From Methanosarcinales archaeon (GTDB taxonomy: Archaea; Halobacteriota; Methanosarcinia; Methanosarcinales; EX4572-44), in assembly GCA_004212095.1 (NCBI GenBank), contig RXIJ01000032.1:1-49808 (forward strand): 49,808 nt of DNA, given 5' to 3'. How positions within the stretch are numbered: the first letter of the stretch is position 1; every line of letters starts with the position of its first letter. Below are positions 1-8,439 of the stretch, piece by piece. Below the pieces are notes generated by a model. That model worked only from the letters and a program-made list of their open reading frames with translations. It was not told the DNA's origin and did no database searches. Both the position numbers and the translations under genes were made by a program.

Positions 1-565
1 TGTGAGAACTAAAGTTATCCGGTATTGTGATAATCCTTCCTTTCGGGTTTGCCTTCCGACCGTTTTAAGAAACATCGGATATCCTCCTTTTTTGAACGCT
101 TACGAAAACAATAACTGATTGTCCGTTTATTGGATGAAAACCAAGGGTGTTTGCCCTAAGTTTACTGGTATTTTTATAGATGACCGTTTTTCCGAATGAC
201 CATGATTTTTGGGTATTAGATGTTGTTTGCGGGGATGATCTGTCAAAAAATCCTATTATGTCTTTATCAGTTACTTCTGGCAATCTTTTTTTAAAATACC
301 CTCAGCATCTTTTGGTATTATGCCATCGTACCCTTCTTCATTCCAATCGTTCTTGCCAAATATAACCTGTGTTCTTGCTGACACCAACAAAATCCGAAGC
401 CATTTCAACACTTTTATCGTTGTATCTATGCTTGGTAAAATATAGCCTCTTCAACACCGTTGTATCCTTCTTAAGATGTTTGATGCGTTTGGACAAATCT
501 TGAACCGTCAGATGTCTCTTTATTTGAATTTGTCCTGTTTTTACCATTAGTCCGGTGTATGGCAT
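1..565 (-). pseudogene. IS630-type transposase, decayed and cut by the window edge
   Basis: Reading on the minus strand from 565, an N-terminal helix-turn-helix (ending in the GVSKNTGYIWQER stretch) is followed by a shift of frame near 340, then by a stretch in the first frame again (residues around SNTQKSWSFGKTVIYKNTSK), an in-frame TAA at 65-67, and a further piece ending DNFSSH at the window edge. The order HTH, WSFGK-like stretch, DNFxSH is that of IS630/Tc1-mariner-type DDE transposases. With two frame changes and one stop it cannot make an intact enzyme. The C-terminal part lies outside the window. The family assignment is from memory of motifs; the frame breaks are seen directly. Confidence 0.75.
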
Positions 566-676
566 CTATAAATCTTAAATGTTTAGTTCGTGACTATAAT
601 CGAGTACGCCGTGATCAAGATATTTGTCTGCGATAATTGTCAAAATTACTGGTTTTTTAGATAGTGCTCCAGATGT

Positions 677-850
677 TTATTTTGCCAGTGCTTTTGGTGA
701 GCGTGCAATTCGTTTTCTTTTGGTACCGTCCGCTGCATACCGCTGTGCTGGGCCTGGTCGTTTATATTTTACCTCACTTCTTGGCATCATTCTAACATGT
801 CCTTTCCTACCTTTTATACGTACCCATTCAATCGAGCCTGTTTTTCCCAT
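677..850 (-). CDS. small basic hypothetical protein (57 aa)
   Basis: An open frame of 57 codons begins with ATG at 850. A good ribosome site (TGGAGA) lies about 9 nt upstream. The product starts MGKTGSIEWVRIKGRKGH and is strongly basic, with a KYKRPGPAQRY stretch in the middle and a KRKR cluster near the end, which suggests nucleic-acid or ribosome binding. It resembles, from memory only, small archaeal proteins of the DUF5350 type. No signal peptide or membrane segment is visible. It stands alone between the transposase remnant and the MBL gene. The antisense open frame over the same bases has no comparable ribosome site. Confidence 0.55.
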   Translation of the reverse strand: MGKTGSIEWVRIKGRKGHVRMMPRSEVKYKRPGPAQRYAADGTKRKRIARSPKALAK

Positions 851-978
851 ATATTATTCTCCAAAATTCTAATAATTATTTAACAGACTTCACACATACT
901 ACATATATCTTTCTGTTGAATATGCTGTTTGTGCAGTCTCAACTCTTTATAGTTTCTTATATGTATATAAAATAAAAA

Positions 979-1719
979 TTATATTATTATTTCCATCCCA
1001 TCATAACCAAGTGGCCAAGTTTCAATGGCCTCATCATGCGGCTTATAGAGGTGACTTATGTGTGTGAAAATCACTTTTCTTGCTCCTGTCTTTCTATACA
1101 GTTTGAATGCTTCTTCAGAGTTCATATGTTTTATGAGTTTGATGTGGGGGGGTGTTATAGCATCAGCAATGAGAAGGTCTGCCCCCATCATAAGTTCGAT
1201 GCTCTGCTCTGGGATGGCTGGACCAGTGTCTCCAGTAATAACTATTTTTTTGTGATTTTGCTCTATCAGCACGCCCGCACAATCCTTCTGCGGAGGGTGG
1301 ACGACTTTAAATAGCGTGAAGATTGCTCCAGCAATCTCGAATGGTTCATAAAGTCTGACATCGTTTCGTTCCGGATGTAAGAAATGTAAATAACTTAAGA
1401 TGTAGTTTAGGGTGGTTGTTATGCCATACACCGGAACATGTTTTTGCACTCTATAAAATTCCGGATAGCCAGCATAATGATCGTAATGCCCATGAGTCCA
1501 TATACAGGCATCTATGTGAGAGATATTTTCACGAAGCAATTGTTTGCGAAGGTCCGGACCGGTATCGATAAGAACCTTACCTTTTGTTGTTTCAATAAGT
1601 GTGGCAGATCTGAGTCTGCTGCTGCGTCCCCCACGTGATGCATCCTGGCATGTCTCGCAGTTGCAGCCTATCTTTGGTGTGCCTGCCGCATCTCCGGTAC
1701 CAAGTAGCGTAATCTTCAT
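979..1719 (-). CDS. MBL-fold metallohydrolase, PhnP-like
   Basis: A 246-residue metallo-beta-lactamase-fold hydrolase. The family signature THGHYDH is at about residues 75-81, with later metal ligands in the TGDTGP and FTHISH stretches. A cysteine-rich loop near the N-terminus (GCNCETC, residues 18-24) matches the extra zinc site of PhnP-type phosphodiesterases, which open cyclic phosphate esters. The actual substrate here is not known. The start codon overlaps the stop of the upstream AAA+ ATPase gene by four bases (1716-1719), so the two are translated together and probably work together. No phn gene is nearby, so a role in phosphonate use is not supported by context. Confidence 0.8.
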   Translation of the reverse strand: MKITLLGTGDAAGTPKIGCNCETCQDASRGGRSSRLRSATLIETTKGKVLIDTGPDLRKQLLRENISHIDACIWTHGHYDHYAGYPEFYRVQKHVPVYGITTTLNYILSYLHFLHPERNDVRLYEPFEIAGAIFTLFKVVHPPQKDCAGVLIEQNHKKIVITGDTGPAIPEQSIELMMGADLLIADAITPPHIKLIKHMNSEEAFKLYRKTGARKVIFTHISHLYKPHDEAIETWPLGYDGMEIII

Positions 1720-2981
1720 GAAACAATTTCTGTTTTTAAAATTATTCGTCGATCAAAGGATTGTATAGCTTTTAAGAGATCCTGCTGGATGAGCTTTGTT
1801 CTGTTTGTGAGTAGAGCGCTTAATACTGCATCCTTAACTACCACTCGCAGATCTGAACCGGAATAGCCATCTGTGAGTTCTGATAGCTCCCCTGTGTTTA
1901 TTTCGCTGTCGATGTTTTTTGTGATACAATCAAAGATACCTTTTCGCACTTGTTTGTCCGGAAGCGGGAAGTCCACTATTTCGTCAAATCTGCGCCATAC
2001 TGCACGATCAAGCAGATGTGGGTGGTTCGTGGCTGCAACGAGAAGAACCCCATCTCTAATAAGACTCGTTTCGTCAATGGCTTTCAGCAGTGTGTTCACT
2101 GCCCGCTTGAGGGCTGCATTCTCATCAGACGAACGATTTTTAGCCACAAAATCAAATTCATCGATGAAGAGAACGCAGGGCGACAGCTCCTTTGATAGAT
2201 GAAACACACGATCGATGTTTTTTGCAGTCTCTCCAAGGTACTGGTCTGTTATCATCGAGAGACGTACTTCTATAAATGGCAGATGCAGTAGTTTTGCTAG
2301 TCCACTTGCTGTACTCGTCTTGCCTGTTCCGGTAGCACCTACAAACAATAGTTTTCCTACCTCAAGGAGCCCTATTTTTTTTAAGTATTCTCTGTGTTGA
2401 ATGGCACTGGAAATCCTCTTAACACCATTCTGCTGCTCTTCTGTTAACACCAGACTATCGAGTGTTTGTTCGATCTCTTCAGGTGCAAGGATGTATACAA
2501 GTTTTAGCATGTCCTCGCTATTCTTTTCAGCAGCAATATCTTTAAGCAGGGAATCTATCCACTGTCTGCTCGCTTCTTTTGGCTTATTGGCTTTTCTGGC
2601 TTTTTCATAACTAATATCAAGCATTTCTTTTTTTTCAAAGTGGTGAGATAGCACCGGATTTTTTTGTATAAGCTCTTTTGCATCCGGTTGTTTTGCAAAC
2701 CATTTGCTTGCAATATCAAATACCGTGATCTTGATCTGTGAACCAAATTCCTCAAATTCAATAAAAGGAAGTTTTTTCAAGGATTCTCTTATGCCATTGA
2801 CACCATATATCCTTTCAACATCAATCTCTGCCACGCAAATCGGTCGAGAAACTGTTTTATTCTTTAAATTCCAATAATATGTTCGGATATGATACGGCAG
2901 GTCATCCACACTGAAAGTTTCGATTTTGTTATACAGTTCAGCAGTCAGTACCAGTTCGGTTACGTTGGTTGTTAAATCCAT
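1716..2981 (-). CDS. AAA+ ATPase, Cdc48/FtsH-like ATPase module
   Basis: A 421-residue cytoplasmic protein with one AAA+ domain in its C-terminal half. The Walker A motif GATGTGKTS is near residues 215-223, Walker B CVLFIDEFD near 269-277, a sensor-1 type stretch VAATNHPHLLD follows, and the arginine-finger region VWRRFDEIVDFPLPD is typical of the classical AAA clade. The N-terminal 200 residues look helical and charged and match no domain I recognise; they may be a substrate or partner adaptor. There is no peptidase motif (no HExxH), so it is not FtsH itself. It is the first gene of a two-gene operon with the MBL hydrolase. Role unknown: remodelling or unfolding of a partner is the family expectation. 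Confidence 0.85.
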   Translation of the reverse strand: MDLTTNVTELVLTAELYNKIETFSVDDLPYHIRTYYWNLKNKTVSRPICVAEIDVERIYGVNGIRESLKKLPFIEFEEFGSQIKITVFDIASKWFAKQPDAKELIQKNPVLSHHFEKKEMLDISYEKARKANKPKEASRQWIDSLLKDIAAEKNSEDMLKLVYILAPEEIEQTLDSLVLTEEQQNGVKRISSAIQHREYLKKIGLLEVGKLLFVGATGTGKTSTASGLAKLLHLPFIEVRLSMITDQYLGETAKNIDRVFHLSKELSPCVLFIDEFDFVAKNRSSDENAALKRAVNTLLKAIDETSLIRDGVLLVAATNHPHLLDRAVWRRFDEIVDFPLPDKQVRKGIFDCITKNIDSEINTGELSELTDGYSGSDLRVVVKDAVLSALLTNRTKLIQQDLLKAIQSFDRRIILKTEIVS

Positions 2982-3036
2982 TATTATCTACCCTAAAAAA
3001 CTAAGTATTTAAGTAAGTCAAATAAAATATAGTTTT

Positions 3037-4137
3037 CTATAATTTATCTGGCATTACAGGCATAAGGTCTTTCTTCTTCATCCACCAGTATGTCATACAA
3101 CCAGATAATATCATCGATACAAAAAGGAGCAACAAGTACCACCAGAGATCCTCTGGCCCTTTATCACCAAAAAAAGAAGTCCCGTATATGGTTGCAATGG
3201 TATTTGGAACAAGCACCGCTGTTCCTATTACTGTTAGCCATGCCATAAGTAGTGACACCTTATTGTTTAATACCTGGAGCTGGTTGTTGTAGATACTCTG
3301 GAGTATTTCAAGCCCTGACACTAATACCTCTGACATGTGTTCTCCAAGAGCAATCTGGCGATTCACATCGTTTGCAAGGATTGTAAACATCGCCAGCAGA
3401 TGTTCATCATCGCTTATGAGTTCAGCATCACCGTAACGAAGAGAGGATATCACATCAAGGGTTGCCCACAACGCATCAAGATATGCCACCAGTGCATGCT
3501 TCATGTTGTATATCTCTGGTGCAAGCATGGATCTTGAGGATTTTAAATCAAGGAGCGAACGGCTGATCTCATCTCCTTGAGATTCTATCTCCCGCAAATG
3601 GTCAAAGTTTCCATTATTATTCTCATCAATTAATCTGGTAAGTAGAGTTGTTATTTTATCCGGAGTTGAGAGTTTTGGATCTACTTTTTTCAAGAAGGTG
3701 GGCGCATATCTGGAAAATCTTGTAAAACGTACAGCATCGGTGTGGTGAATTGTAATAATCAAATTTTTTTTGATTAGAATTAACAGTGGTGTAACCTTGA
3801 CATCAAATTTTTTCCCGACAACAGCCGGCAGTCTCATCCCAAGTTCTGTATCAAGATCCTCATAGACAGAATAATAGTCACCAAGAAGTGTTGGAACGAG
3901 TGATGAGATAAAACCAACGGAAACCGACAGCTTTTGTGCTTCTTCCATGTCTTTAACTGAAAAGTCTATCCATGCAAGACCGGTACCAGCTAAAAATGGT
4001 ATGAACTCAACTGGTGAATCTGCTATCATTTTAACCTGCCTGCCAGTTGGTGTGAGGGCTATACAAAAAGCCTTTTTTTTGTGCACATCAAATGAAGAAT
4101 CGGGAACGTATTTAAAAACTCCGCTGAGTTCTACCAA
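3037..4137 (-). CDS. CorA-family divalent cation transporter, GMN motif replaced
   Basis: A 366-residue protein with a long cytoplasmic N-terminal domain, extended helices (about 190-290) and two C-terminal membrane segments (about 295-315 and 333-353), the CorA layout. The first membrane helix ends PNTIATIYGTSFF, where classical CorA has YGMNF: the pore motif GMN reads GTS. The periplasmic loop is GDKGPEDLW instead of the usual MPEL-type loop. Basic residues after the last helix fit the positive-inside rule. The start is a TTG at 4137; no ATG is in frame nearby, and the 86-bp repeat array lies just upstream. Because the selectivity motif is altered, magnesium transport should not be assumed; another divalent cation, or efflux as in ZntB-like members, is possible. 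Confidence 0.75.
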   Translation of the reverse strand: MVELSGVFKYVPDSSFDVHKKKAFCIALTPTGRQVKMIADSPVEFIPFLAGTGLAWIDFSVKDMEEAQKLSVSVGFISSLVPTLLGDYYSVYEDLDTELGMRLPAVVGKKFDVKVTPLLILIKKNLIITIHHTDAVRFTRFSRYAPTFLKKVDPKLSTPDKITTLLTRLIDENNNGNFDHLREIESQGDEISRSLLDLKSSRSMLAPEIYNMKHALVAYLDALWATLDVISSLRYGDAELISDDEHLLAMFTILANDVNRQIALGEHMSEVLVSGLEILQSIYNNQLQVLNNKVSLLMAWLTVIGTAVLVPNTIATIYGTSFFGDKGPEDLWWYLLLLFVSMILSGCMTYWWMKKKDLMPVMPDKL

Positions 4138-4154
4138 AATTCCACAAATTTTCC

Positions 4155-4354
4155 AAAACCGTAAGCTTTGTATTGATTCAAAACTCGATTGATTCGCAAC
4201 CGAGAGTTATTTCTGCACAATGAAGTTGTGCAGTTTCTCGAAAACCGTAAGCTTTGTATTGATTCAAAACTCGATTGATTCGCAACCGAGAGTTATTTCT
4301 GCACAATGAAGTTGTGCAGTTTCTCGAAAACCGTAAGCTTTGTATTGATTCAAA
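4155..4354. repeat. 86-bp tandem repeat, 2.3 copies, with hairpin core
   Basis: Units begin at 4155, 4241 and 4327 (period exactly 86; the third is partial) and look identical. Each full unit holds a perfect hairpin with arms CTGCACAA and TTGTGCAG around a TGAAG loop (4213-4233 and 4299-4319), preceded by GCAACCGAGAGTTATTT. The same hairpin core, with different stems, is found at 12584, 13517, 15276, 17874 and 47767. It lies immediately upstream of the CorA gene start. No unique spacers separate the units, so it is not a CRISPR. Confidence 0.9.
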
Positions 4355-4480
4355 TATATTCAAAATATTAGTGATGTGTATGAAACTAAACTTCCAGCAA
4401 GATCTGTTGTGGCTTATTTAGAGTTTATGCTTAGAATTTTTGGAATTTATACCACCAGATATTGAGCAATTACGCTTGGA
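4355..4480. other. intergenic stretch with a possible gene remnant
   Basis: Between the tandem repeat and the two-way promoter element, a plus-strand frame without a start codon reads ISDVYETKLPARSVVAYLEF and onward to a TGA at 4463-4465. It looks protein-like but is only about 37 codons and has no recognised family. It may be the tail of a lost gene. Nothing else is seen here. Confidence 0.25.
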
Positions 4481-4635
4481 GGGGGTTGTAAACTCTCCCT
4501 GTGTTATGCCAGAACTCTAATTTTTTCATGCGTTCAAACCTGAGAATAGTAGACATTATACTTGAATACACAACCGGGTTGAAACAATACTAACACTCAA
4601 CAACTTTACAAGCCCCGATAGCAACAAAATTTATA
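4481..4635 (+). promoter_or_regulatory. two-way promoter element, copy A
   Basis: A 136-bp element (4481-4616) with inverted ends: TTGTAAACTC at the left, TTTACAAGCCCC at the right. The box A of the downstream gene (TTTATA, 4630) starts exactly 25 nt after the start of TTTACA (4605), and is preceded by AAAA as a BRE-like stretch. The core holds GTTCAAACCTGAGAATAGTA and ACAACCGGGTTGAAACAAT, shared with copies at 7175, 22362 and 44618. The left side has only a degenerate box (CTCAATAT, about one base out of register). Confidence 0.75.
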
Positions 4636-4650
4636 CGTAATGCAAATAAC

Positions 4651-5571
4651 GTGCAAGAGAGGCTCGAGAAACATTTATGTGCATTATTTCAGATATACTT
4701 GAGATGCTTGCTGGCGATGGGCATATCTAAAAGTCGTGTTTTTATGAAAAAAAAACTCCTTGCACAGCAGTTAGAGAATTGCATTGGTAGTGATGAGCTT
4801 GCACTGCTTCCTCGGAGCTGGTATCTCATAGGTGATGCAATCATTGTTCGGTGGAAAAGTGGGGTAACCGTATGGAAATTGATTGGAGAAGCACTGCTAA
4901 CAATATATCCGCGTGCCAGATACGTACTCTTGGATTATGGTATTTATGGAAACTTTCGAGAACCAAAAAGGGAGTTAATTGCATCCCGTTGTGCCATCAC
5001 ATCTTTTGAGACAATTCACCGGGAAAATGGTTGTCTTTTCAAGATTAATCCAATGCGCATTATGTTTTCAGCAGGCAATCTGCACGAGAGACAGCTGCTA
5101 AATGGAATCTGTGATGATGAAGTGGTTATTGATATGTTTGCTGGAATTGGGTATTTTACTGTCCCTATAGCGGTGCACTCAAAACCAAAAAAGATACTTG
5201 CAATTGAACTAAACGCACAATCGTACCAGTATCTTAAACAGAATATTAAACTGAACAGGATCGAACCACGAGTTGTGGCACTACATGGTGATTGTAGTAA
5301 ACTTACACCAACTAATGTGGCAGACAGGGTGATTATGGGCTATTTATCATCAGAAAAGTACCTTCTGTCTGGCATCACCGCACTAACAAGTGGCGGAACC
5401 CTTCATTACCATGAAGCAGTTCCGGAGGTACTCTATCCACAACGTCCGATCAAACGAATTAAAAGAGCAGCACTTGAGTCAGGATGCGAAATCAAATCAA
5501 TCGGATGCAGACGAGTGAAAAAGTATTCCCCAGGGGTTCTTCACTCATGTTTTGATGTGACAATCAGGTAA
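4651..5571 (+). CDS. Taw2/Trm5-like tRNA-Phe wybutosine enzyme
   Basis: An S-adenosylmethionine-fold enzyme of the Trm5/Tyw2 family, up to 306 residues. The motif I stretch DMFAGIGYFTVPIA is near residues 160-173, the acidic loop IELNAQS follows, and motif IV reads DRVIMGYLSSE. Trm5 methyltransferases usually have NLP at this last place; a GY(L/I)-type sequence is more like Taw2, which moves the aminocarboxypropyl group of SAM onto 4-demethylwyosine at position 37 of tRNA-Phe. I therefore favour Taw2 but cannot exclude Trm5b. The start is uncertain: GTG at 4651 sits about 20 nt after box A (4630), so the transcript would be nearly leaderless; ATGs at 4717 or 4744 are alternatives. It is driven by promoter element A. 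Confidence 0.75.
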   Translation: MQERLEKHLCALFQIYLRCLLAMGISKSRVFMKKKLLAQQLENCIGSDELALLPRSWYLIGDAIIVRWKSGVTVWKLIGEALLTIYPRARYVLLDYGIYGNFREPKRELIASRCAITSFETIHRENGCLFKINPMRIMFSAGNLHERQLLNGICDDEVVIDMFAGIGYFTVPIAVHSKPKKILAIELNAQSYQYLKQNIKLNRIEPRVVALHGDCSKLTPTNVADRVIMGYLSSEKYLLSGITALTSGGTLHYHEAVPEVLYPQRPIKRIKRAALESGCEIKSIGCRRVKKYSPGVLHSCFDVTIR

Positions 5572-5595
5572 TCACTTCAAAACATAACAATCTTA

Positions 5596-7014
5596 TTAAC
5601 CGTTAATCTCTTTTAGTATTTGTTCTGGCTTTCCAATGTCAATGAATGATTTCCAGCGTTTAAGGCATGCATCGCGATAATACGACTCGTTTAGAAACTG
5701 GCGTGAAAATCCATATATTGAAAGCTTCTTACGCACATTGTATAGGGTTGCGTCATCAATATCTATCTTCATTTTTCCGGATGTTTTGCCACGATCAAAA
5801 TCTGTCCATGATTTAGCCTTGATAATTCCAGCCCTTTCTGCCTCATCAAACAGGTAAGTCCCTGGCGTAGGAGTAGTAATTCCAACGTATACCATCTCAG
5901 GCTGCATAGATTTTATCAATTTTATAGTCTTATCAATGTCTTCGTAAGTCTCACCAGGAGTGCCAATCATAACATTGCTAACAACGATCAGCCCTTCTTC
6001 CTTACATATTCTCAGTACATCATATGACTGCTTCTCTGTTGTACCCTTGCCGAGAATATCAAGCACCGACTGCGAGCCCGATTCAATCCCGATGCACACG
6101 CTGATGCACCCGGCATCTTTTAACCTGTGTGCCATATCCTTGTTGATGGTGTCGGCCCGGGTGTGACAGTACCAGGCTATTTTTTCACTCAGTCCACGCT
6201 TCTTCATCTCCTCGCAGAACCTGTACGTCCATCGTTTGTTCACTGTAAAAGTATCATCTTCGAGCATGAGTCCGCGAAGATTGTAGCGAGATATTAGGTA
6301 TTCGATTTCATCAAACACGTTTTTAATACTTCGATACCGTGCCCTGTTGCCAAAAATCTTGTTCAGGCAGGGCTGGCAGAACTTGCATGTAAATGGGCAC
6401 CCCCTGCTTGCAAATACATGAAGAGCAGGTGAGGGCAGTGGAAAGTTGGTCACAGGGTTTGAAAGCACTTTATCAAGAGGAAAAATATCTCTTGCCGGGA
6501 AAGGCAGAGAATCAAGATCAGCAATCGGCTCACGTCCTTGATTACGAACTAATTTTCCATCCTTGTAGTATATAATCCCTTTAACAGTGTGCAACCCCCT
6601 CGCACCCTCGAGCGCTTCTATAATTTCCCATACCGTGTGTTCGCCCTCGCCAACCACTACAATGTCCACATCCTTCTCTCTTATAACTTCATCCGAACAG
6701 ACGGTTGGATGAGGGCCTCCGAGCACGACAACAGCACCAAGATGTTTTTTTGCAATACCTGCAATCCGCAGGGCACGCGGCATCTCTATTGTCATAGCAC
6801 CGATACTTACAACATCAGCGCCACTTGCTGCAATACTGTGTGTGGCTTCATCCCAACTATTAAGAAATCGAAGGTCCAATCCTTCGACCTGTACACCATG
6901 CTTTTGCAGATAGCTTCCAATGTATGCAAGACCGATAGGAAGGTAGCTTGTTTTCATGTCAAAAGATTCGCCAGGGGAAACCAACAAAACCTTCAAATCA
7001 ACAACACCAGACAA
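5596..7014 (-). CDS. B12-binding-domain radical SAM protein
   Basis: A 472-residue enzyme with a cobalamin-binding-like N-terminal domain (LPIGLAYIGSYLQKHG, then GGPHPT and VVGEGE) and a radical SAM domain with the cluster motif CPFTCKFC at residues 206-213. The SAM-binding GIESGSQ and later MIGTPGET stretches are typical of the Elp3/MiaB-like fold. Members of this class carry out methylations at inactive carbons, ring rearrangements and other radical steps in cofactor or lipid synthesis; the substrate cannot be told from the sequence. The DxHxxG cobalamin signature is not clearly present, so B12 binding is uncertain. Start is a TTG at 7014. It is convergent with the Taw2-like gene and lies just downstream of tRNA-Ile on the same strand. 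Confidence 0.8.
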   Translation of the reverse strand: MSGVVDLKVLLVSPGESFDMKTSYLPIGLAYIGSYLQKHGVQVEGLDLRFLNSWDEATHSIAASGADVVSIGAMTIEMPRALRIAGIAKKHLGAVVVLGGPHPTVCSDEVIREKDVDIVVVGEGEHTVWEIIEALEGARGLHTVKGIIYYKDGKLVRNQGREPIADLDSLPFPARDIFPLDKVLSNPVTNFPLPSPALHVFASRGCPFTCKFCQPCLNKIFGNRARYRSIKNVFDEIEYLISRYNLRGLMLEDDTFTVNKRWTYRFCEEMKKRGLSEKIAWYCHTRADTINKDMAHRLKDAGCISVCIGIESGSQSVLDILGKGTTEKQSYDVLRICKEEGLIVVSNVMIGTPGETYEDIDKTIKLIKSMQPEMVYVGITTPTPGTYLFDEAERAGIIKAKSWTDFDRGKTSGKMKIDIDDATLYNVRKKLSIYGFSRQFLNESYYRDACLKRWKSFIDIGKPEQILKEING

Positions 7015-7049
7015 TACATAATGCAGAGTTTTTTATAGATGGATAAACT

Positions 7050-7122
7050 GGGCCTGCTGCGATTCGAACGCAGGACCTCACGGTTATCAGCCGTGCGCTC
7101 CACCTGGCTAAGCTACAGGCCC
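7050..7122 (-). tRNA. tRNA-Ile, anticodon GAU
   Basis: Reverse-strand cloverleaf with acceptor stem GGGCCTG/CAGGCCC, anticodon loop CTGATAA (anticodon GAT) and T-loop TTCGAAT. No intron, and the CCA end is not encoded, as is common in archaea. A box A (CTTAAATATAAT, starting at 7159 on the minus strand) lies 37 nt upstream of the mature 5' end, and promoter element B lies directly beyond it. Confidence 0.95.
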
Positions 7123-7149
7123 ATTGTAGAGTAACAAAACAGGCAGTAT

Positions 7150-7332
7150 TATATTTAAGTTTTCCTTTCTGTGAGGGCTGTCAACTTATTGTGTGTTGGC
7201 ATCGTTTCGACCTGGTTGTACATTTAGGCATAATGTCTACTATTCTTAGATTTTTGAACGCATGAAAGAAATTAGAGTTCCGGCATAACACCCAAAGAGT
7301 TTACAGCCCCCTGCATAAGAAAGTCTTAAGTA
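7150..7332. promoter_or_regulatory. two-way promoter element, copy B, serving tRNA-Ile and the PASTA cassette
   Basis: The 137-bp element (7175-7311) sits between divergent genes. On the minus side the terminal TTGACA (starting 7184) is 25 nt from box A CTTAAATA (starting 7159) of tRNA-Ile. On the plus side TTTACA (7300) is 25 nt from CTTAAG (7325), about 28 nt before the GTG of the next gene. Both sides therefore have the same geometry. The core shares GCGTTCAAAAATCTAAGAAT and ACAACCAGGTCGAAAC (minus strand) with copies A, C and D. Confidence 0.8.
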
Positions 7333-7352
7333 GTCTAAACGTCATTATTAAA

Positions 7353-7982
7353 GTGGATGATAATATGAGTGTTGGACAGGAATTATTGAATGTTCCCTTT
7401 GGGGATATGATAAAAGAGATGGCATTAGCTATCGCAGAGAGTCAACAGGCACTGGATATGAACTCGATAGAGGTTGCACAGGCGCTTGCCGAGATAGAAC
7501 TTCCGGCAGGTAGTGTTATCCTAGCGATCGAGCAACCGGTTGATGAAGATGGCAATCCGACCGGTTCACCCACGCTGGTTACAAACACGGATCCGATGAA
7601 CCTTCTAACATACGGTCTCCAGCCAAGGTTCTATGAGTTCACAGAGTCGATCATCGAAGTGAAGATGACGATCTCGATGAAGACTGAGCGATCGCTTGAG
7701 AGGGAGTATAAGAAAGAGTTTAAGTTCAAGAATAAGACTACATTTGAGAGCAGCTTTAAATCAGGCGGTTTATCAAGCTTCTTATTCGGAAAAGCTAAGG
7801 CAAAACTCAAAACAGAGACCACGGTTGCATACACTTCAACCTACAACGCAAAGTACAAATCCAAGTACACATTCTCAGAGACCGGAACGAGTCTCCTCAG
7901 GACAACTTTGAAGCCGGTACCTCCACCAGAACGCGCGGTACCAACTCTTAAGATACAGGCTCCAGCTTCAGGATCTCCATAA
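7353..7982 (+). CDS. hypothetical protein, first of three related cassette proteins
   Basis: A 209-residue soluble protein without signal peptide or membrane segments. An N-terminal helix (PFGDMIKEMALAIAESQQAL) is followed by a strand-rich part with EVKMTISMKT, a lysine- and serine-rich middle and SLLRTTLKPVPPPE near the end. The same three blocks, in the same order, occur in the next two genes, so all three are paralogues. The helix recalls DUF2589-type bacterial proteins, from memory only. Start: GTG at 7353 or ATG at 7365; box A at 7325 puts the transcript start near 7350, so ATG 7365 with a very short leader or a leaderless GTG both fit. A run of eight T at about 7990 follows the gene and may terminate part of the transcription. 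Function unknown. Confidence 0.75.
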   Translation: MDDNMSVGQELLNVPFGDMIKEMALAIAESQQALDMNSIEVAQALAEIELPAGSVILAIEQPVDEDGNPTGSPTLVTNTDPMNLLTYGLQPRFYEFTESIIEVKMTISMKTERSLEREYKKEFKFKNKTTFESSFKSGGLSSFLFGKAKAKLKTETTVAYTSTYNAKYKSKYTFSETGTSLLRTTLKPVPPPERAVPTLKIQAPASGSP

Positions 7983-8021
7983 TCCTCCCTTTTTTTTATC
8001 CTTTAAGGAGCGGGATTATTT

Positions 8022-8438
8022 ATGGGAAACGAAGCTGGAAAGAAAGTGGTCATTGAAACGCTCGTAGCACCGCTTGGAAGTATCCTCAAGTCTGTTGGAG
8101 CTTCGCTTGCAGAAGCGCAGCATGCACTTGATGAGAACTCGATTGCAACACAGAATGTGATCGATCTCGCGGTTGAGAATGGTGAGACCAAGTACGATTT
8201 GCAGGCACAATGGTATCACTTTCCCGAGGTTGATCTTGAACTTAAGATGGCTCTCTCGATGAAGGCAGAGGCAGAGGTTGATAAGAAAGGAAAGATACGA
8301 GGGTACAAACCGATTCTAAAATCGGCACCGATAAATGCGGCTTACAAAAACACATATAACTATGATACCAGTGGTTCAAGCCAGATAAAGGCAAAAATCG
8401 TCTCGATACCACCTGTTTCAAAGATTCAAGAAGAATGA
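8022..8438 (+). CDS. hypothetical protein, second of three related cassette proteins
   Basis: A 138-residue soluble protein, a shorter version of its upstream neighbour: helix (GSILKSVGASLAEAQHALDE), strand block (EVDLELKMALSMKAEAEV) and end block (SSQIKAKIVSIPPV). The match to the first protein is strongest in SIL/DMI helix and the ELKMALSMK/EVKMTISMK strand. A strong ribosome site (AAGGAG, about 8006) precedes the ATG. The stop is followed two bases later by the GTG start of the next gene, so these are one operon. No enzyme motif is visible; a structural or assembly role as part of a homologous set is an inference. Confidence 0.75.
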   Translation: MGNEAGKKVVIETLVAPLGSILKSVGASLAEAQHALDENSIATQNVIDLAVENGETKYDLQAQWYHFPEVDLELKMALSMKAEAEVDKKGKIRGYKPILKSAPINAAYKNTYNYDTSGSSQIKAKIVSIPPVSKIQEE

Positions 8439-8439
8439 T

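Noticed and set aside
4178..4363. Minus-strand frame through the 86-bp repeat as a gene
   Set aside because: It only translates the tandem repeat, has no family pattern and no ribosome site, and is out of frame with the CorA gene downstream.
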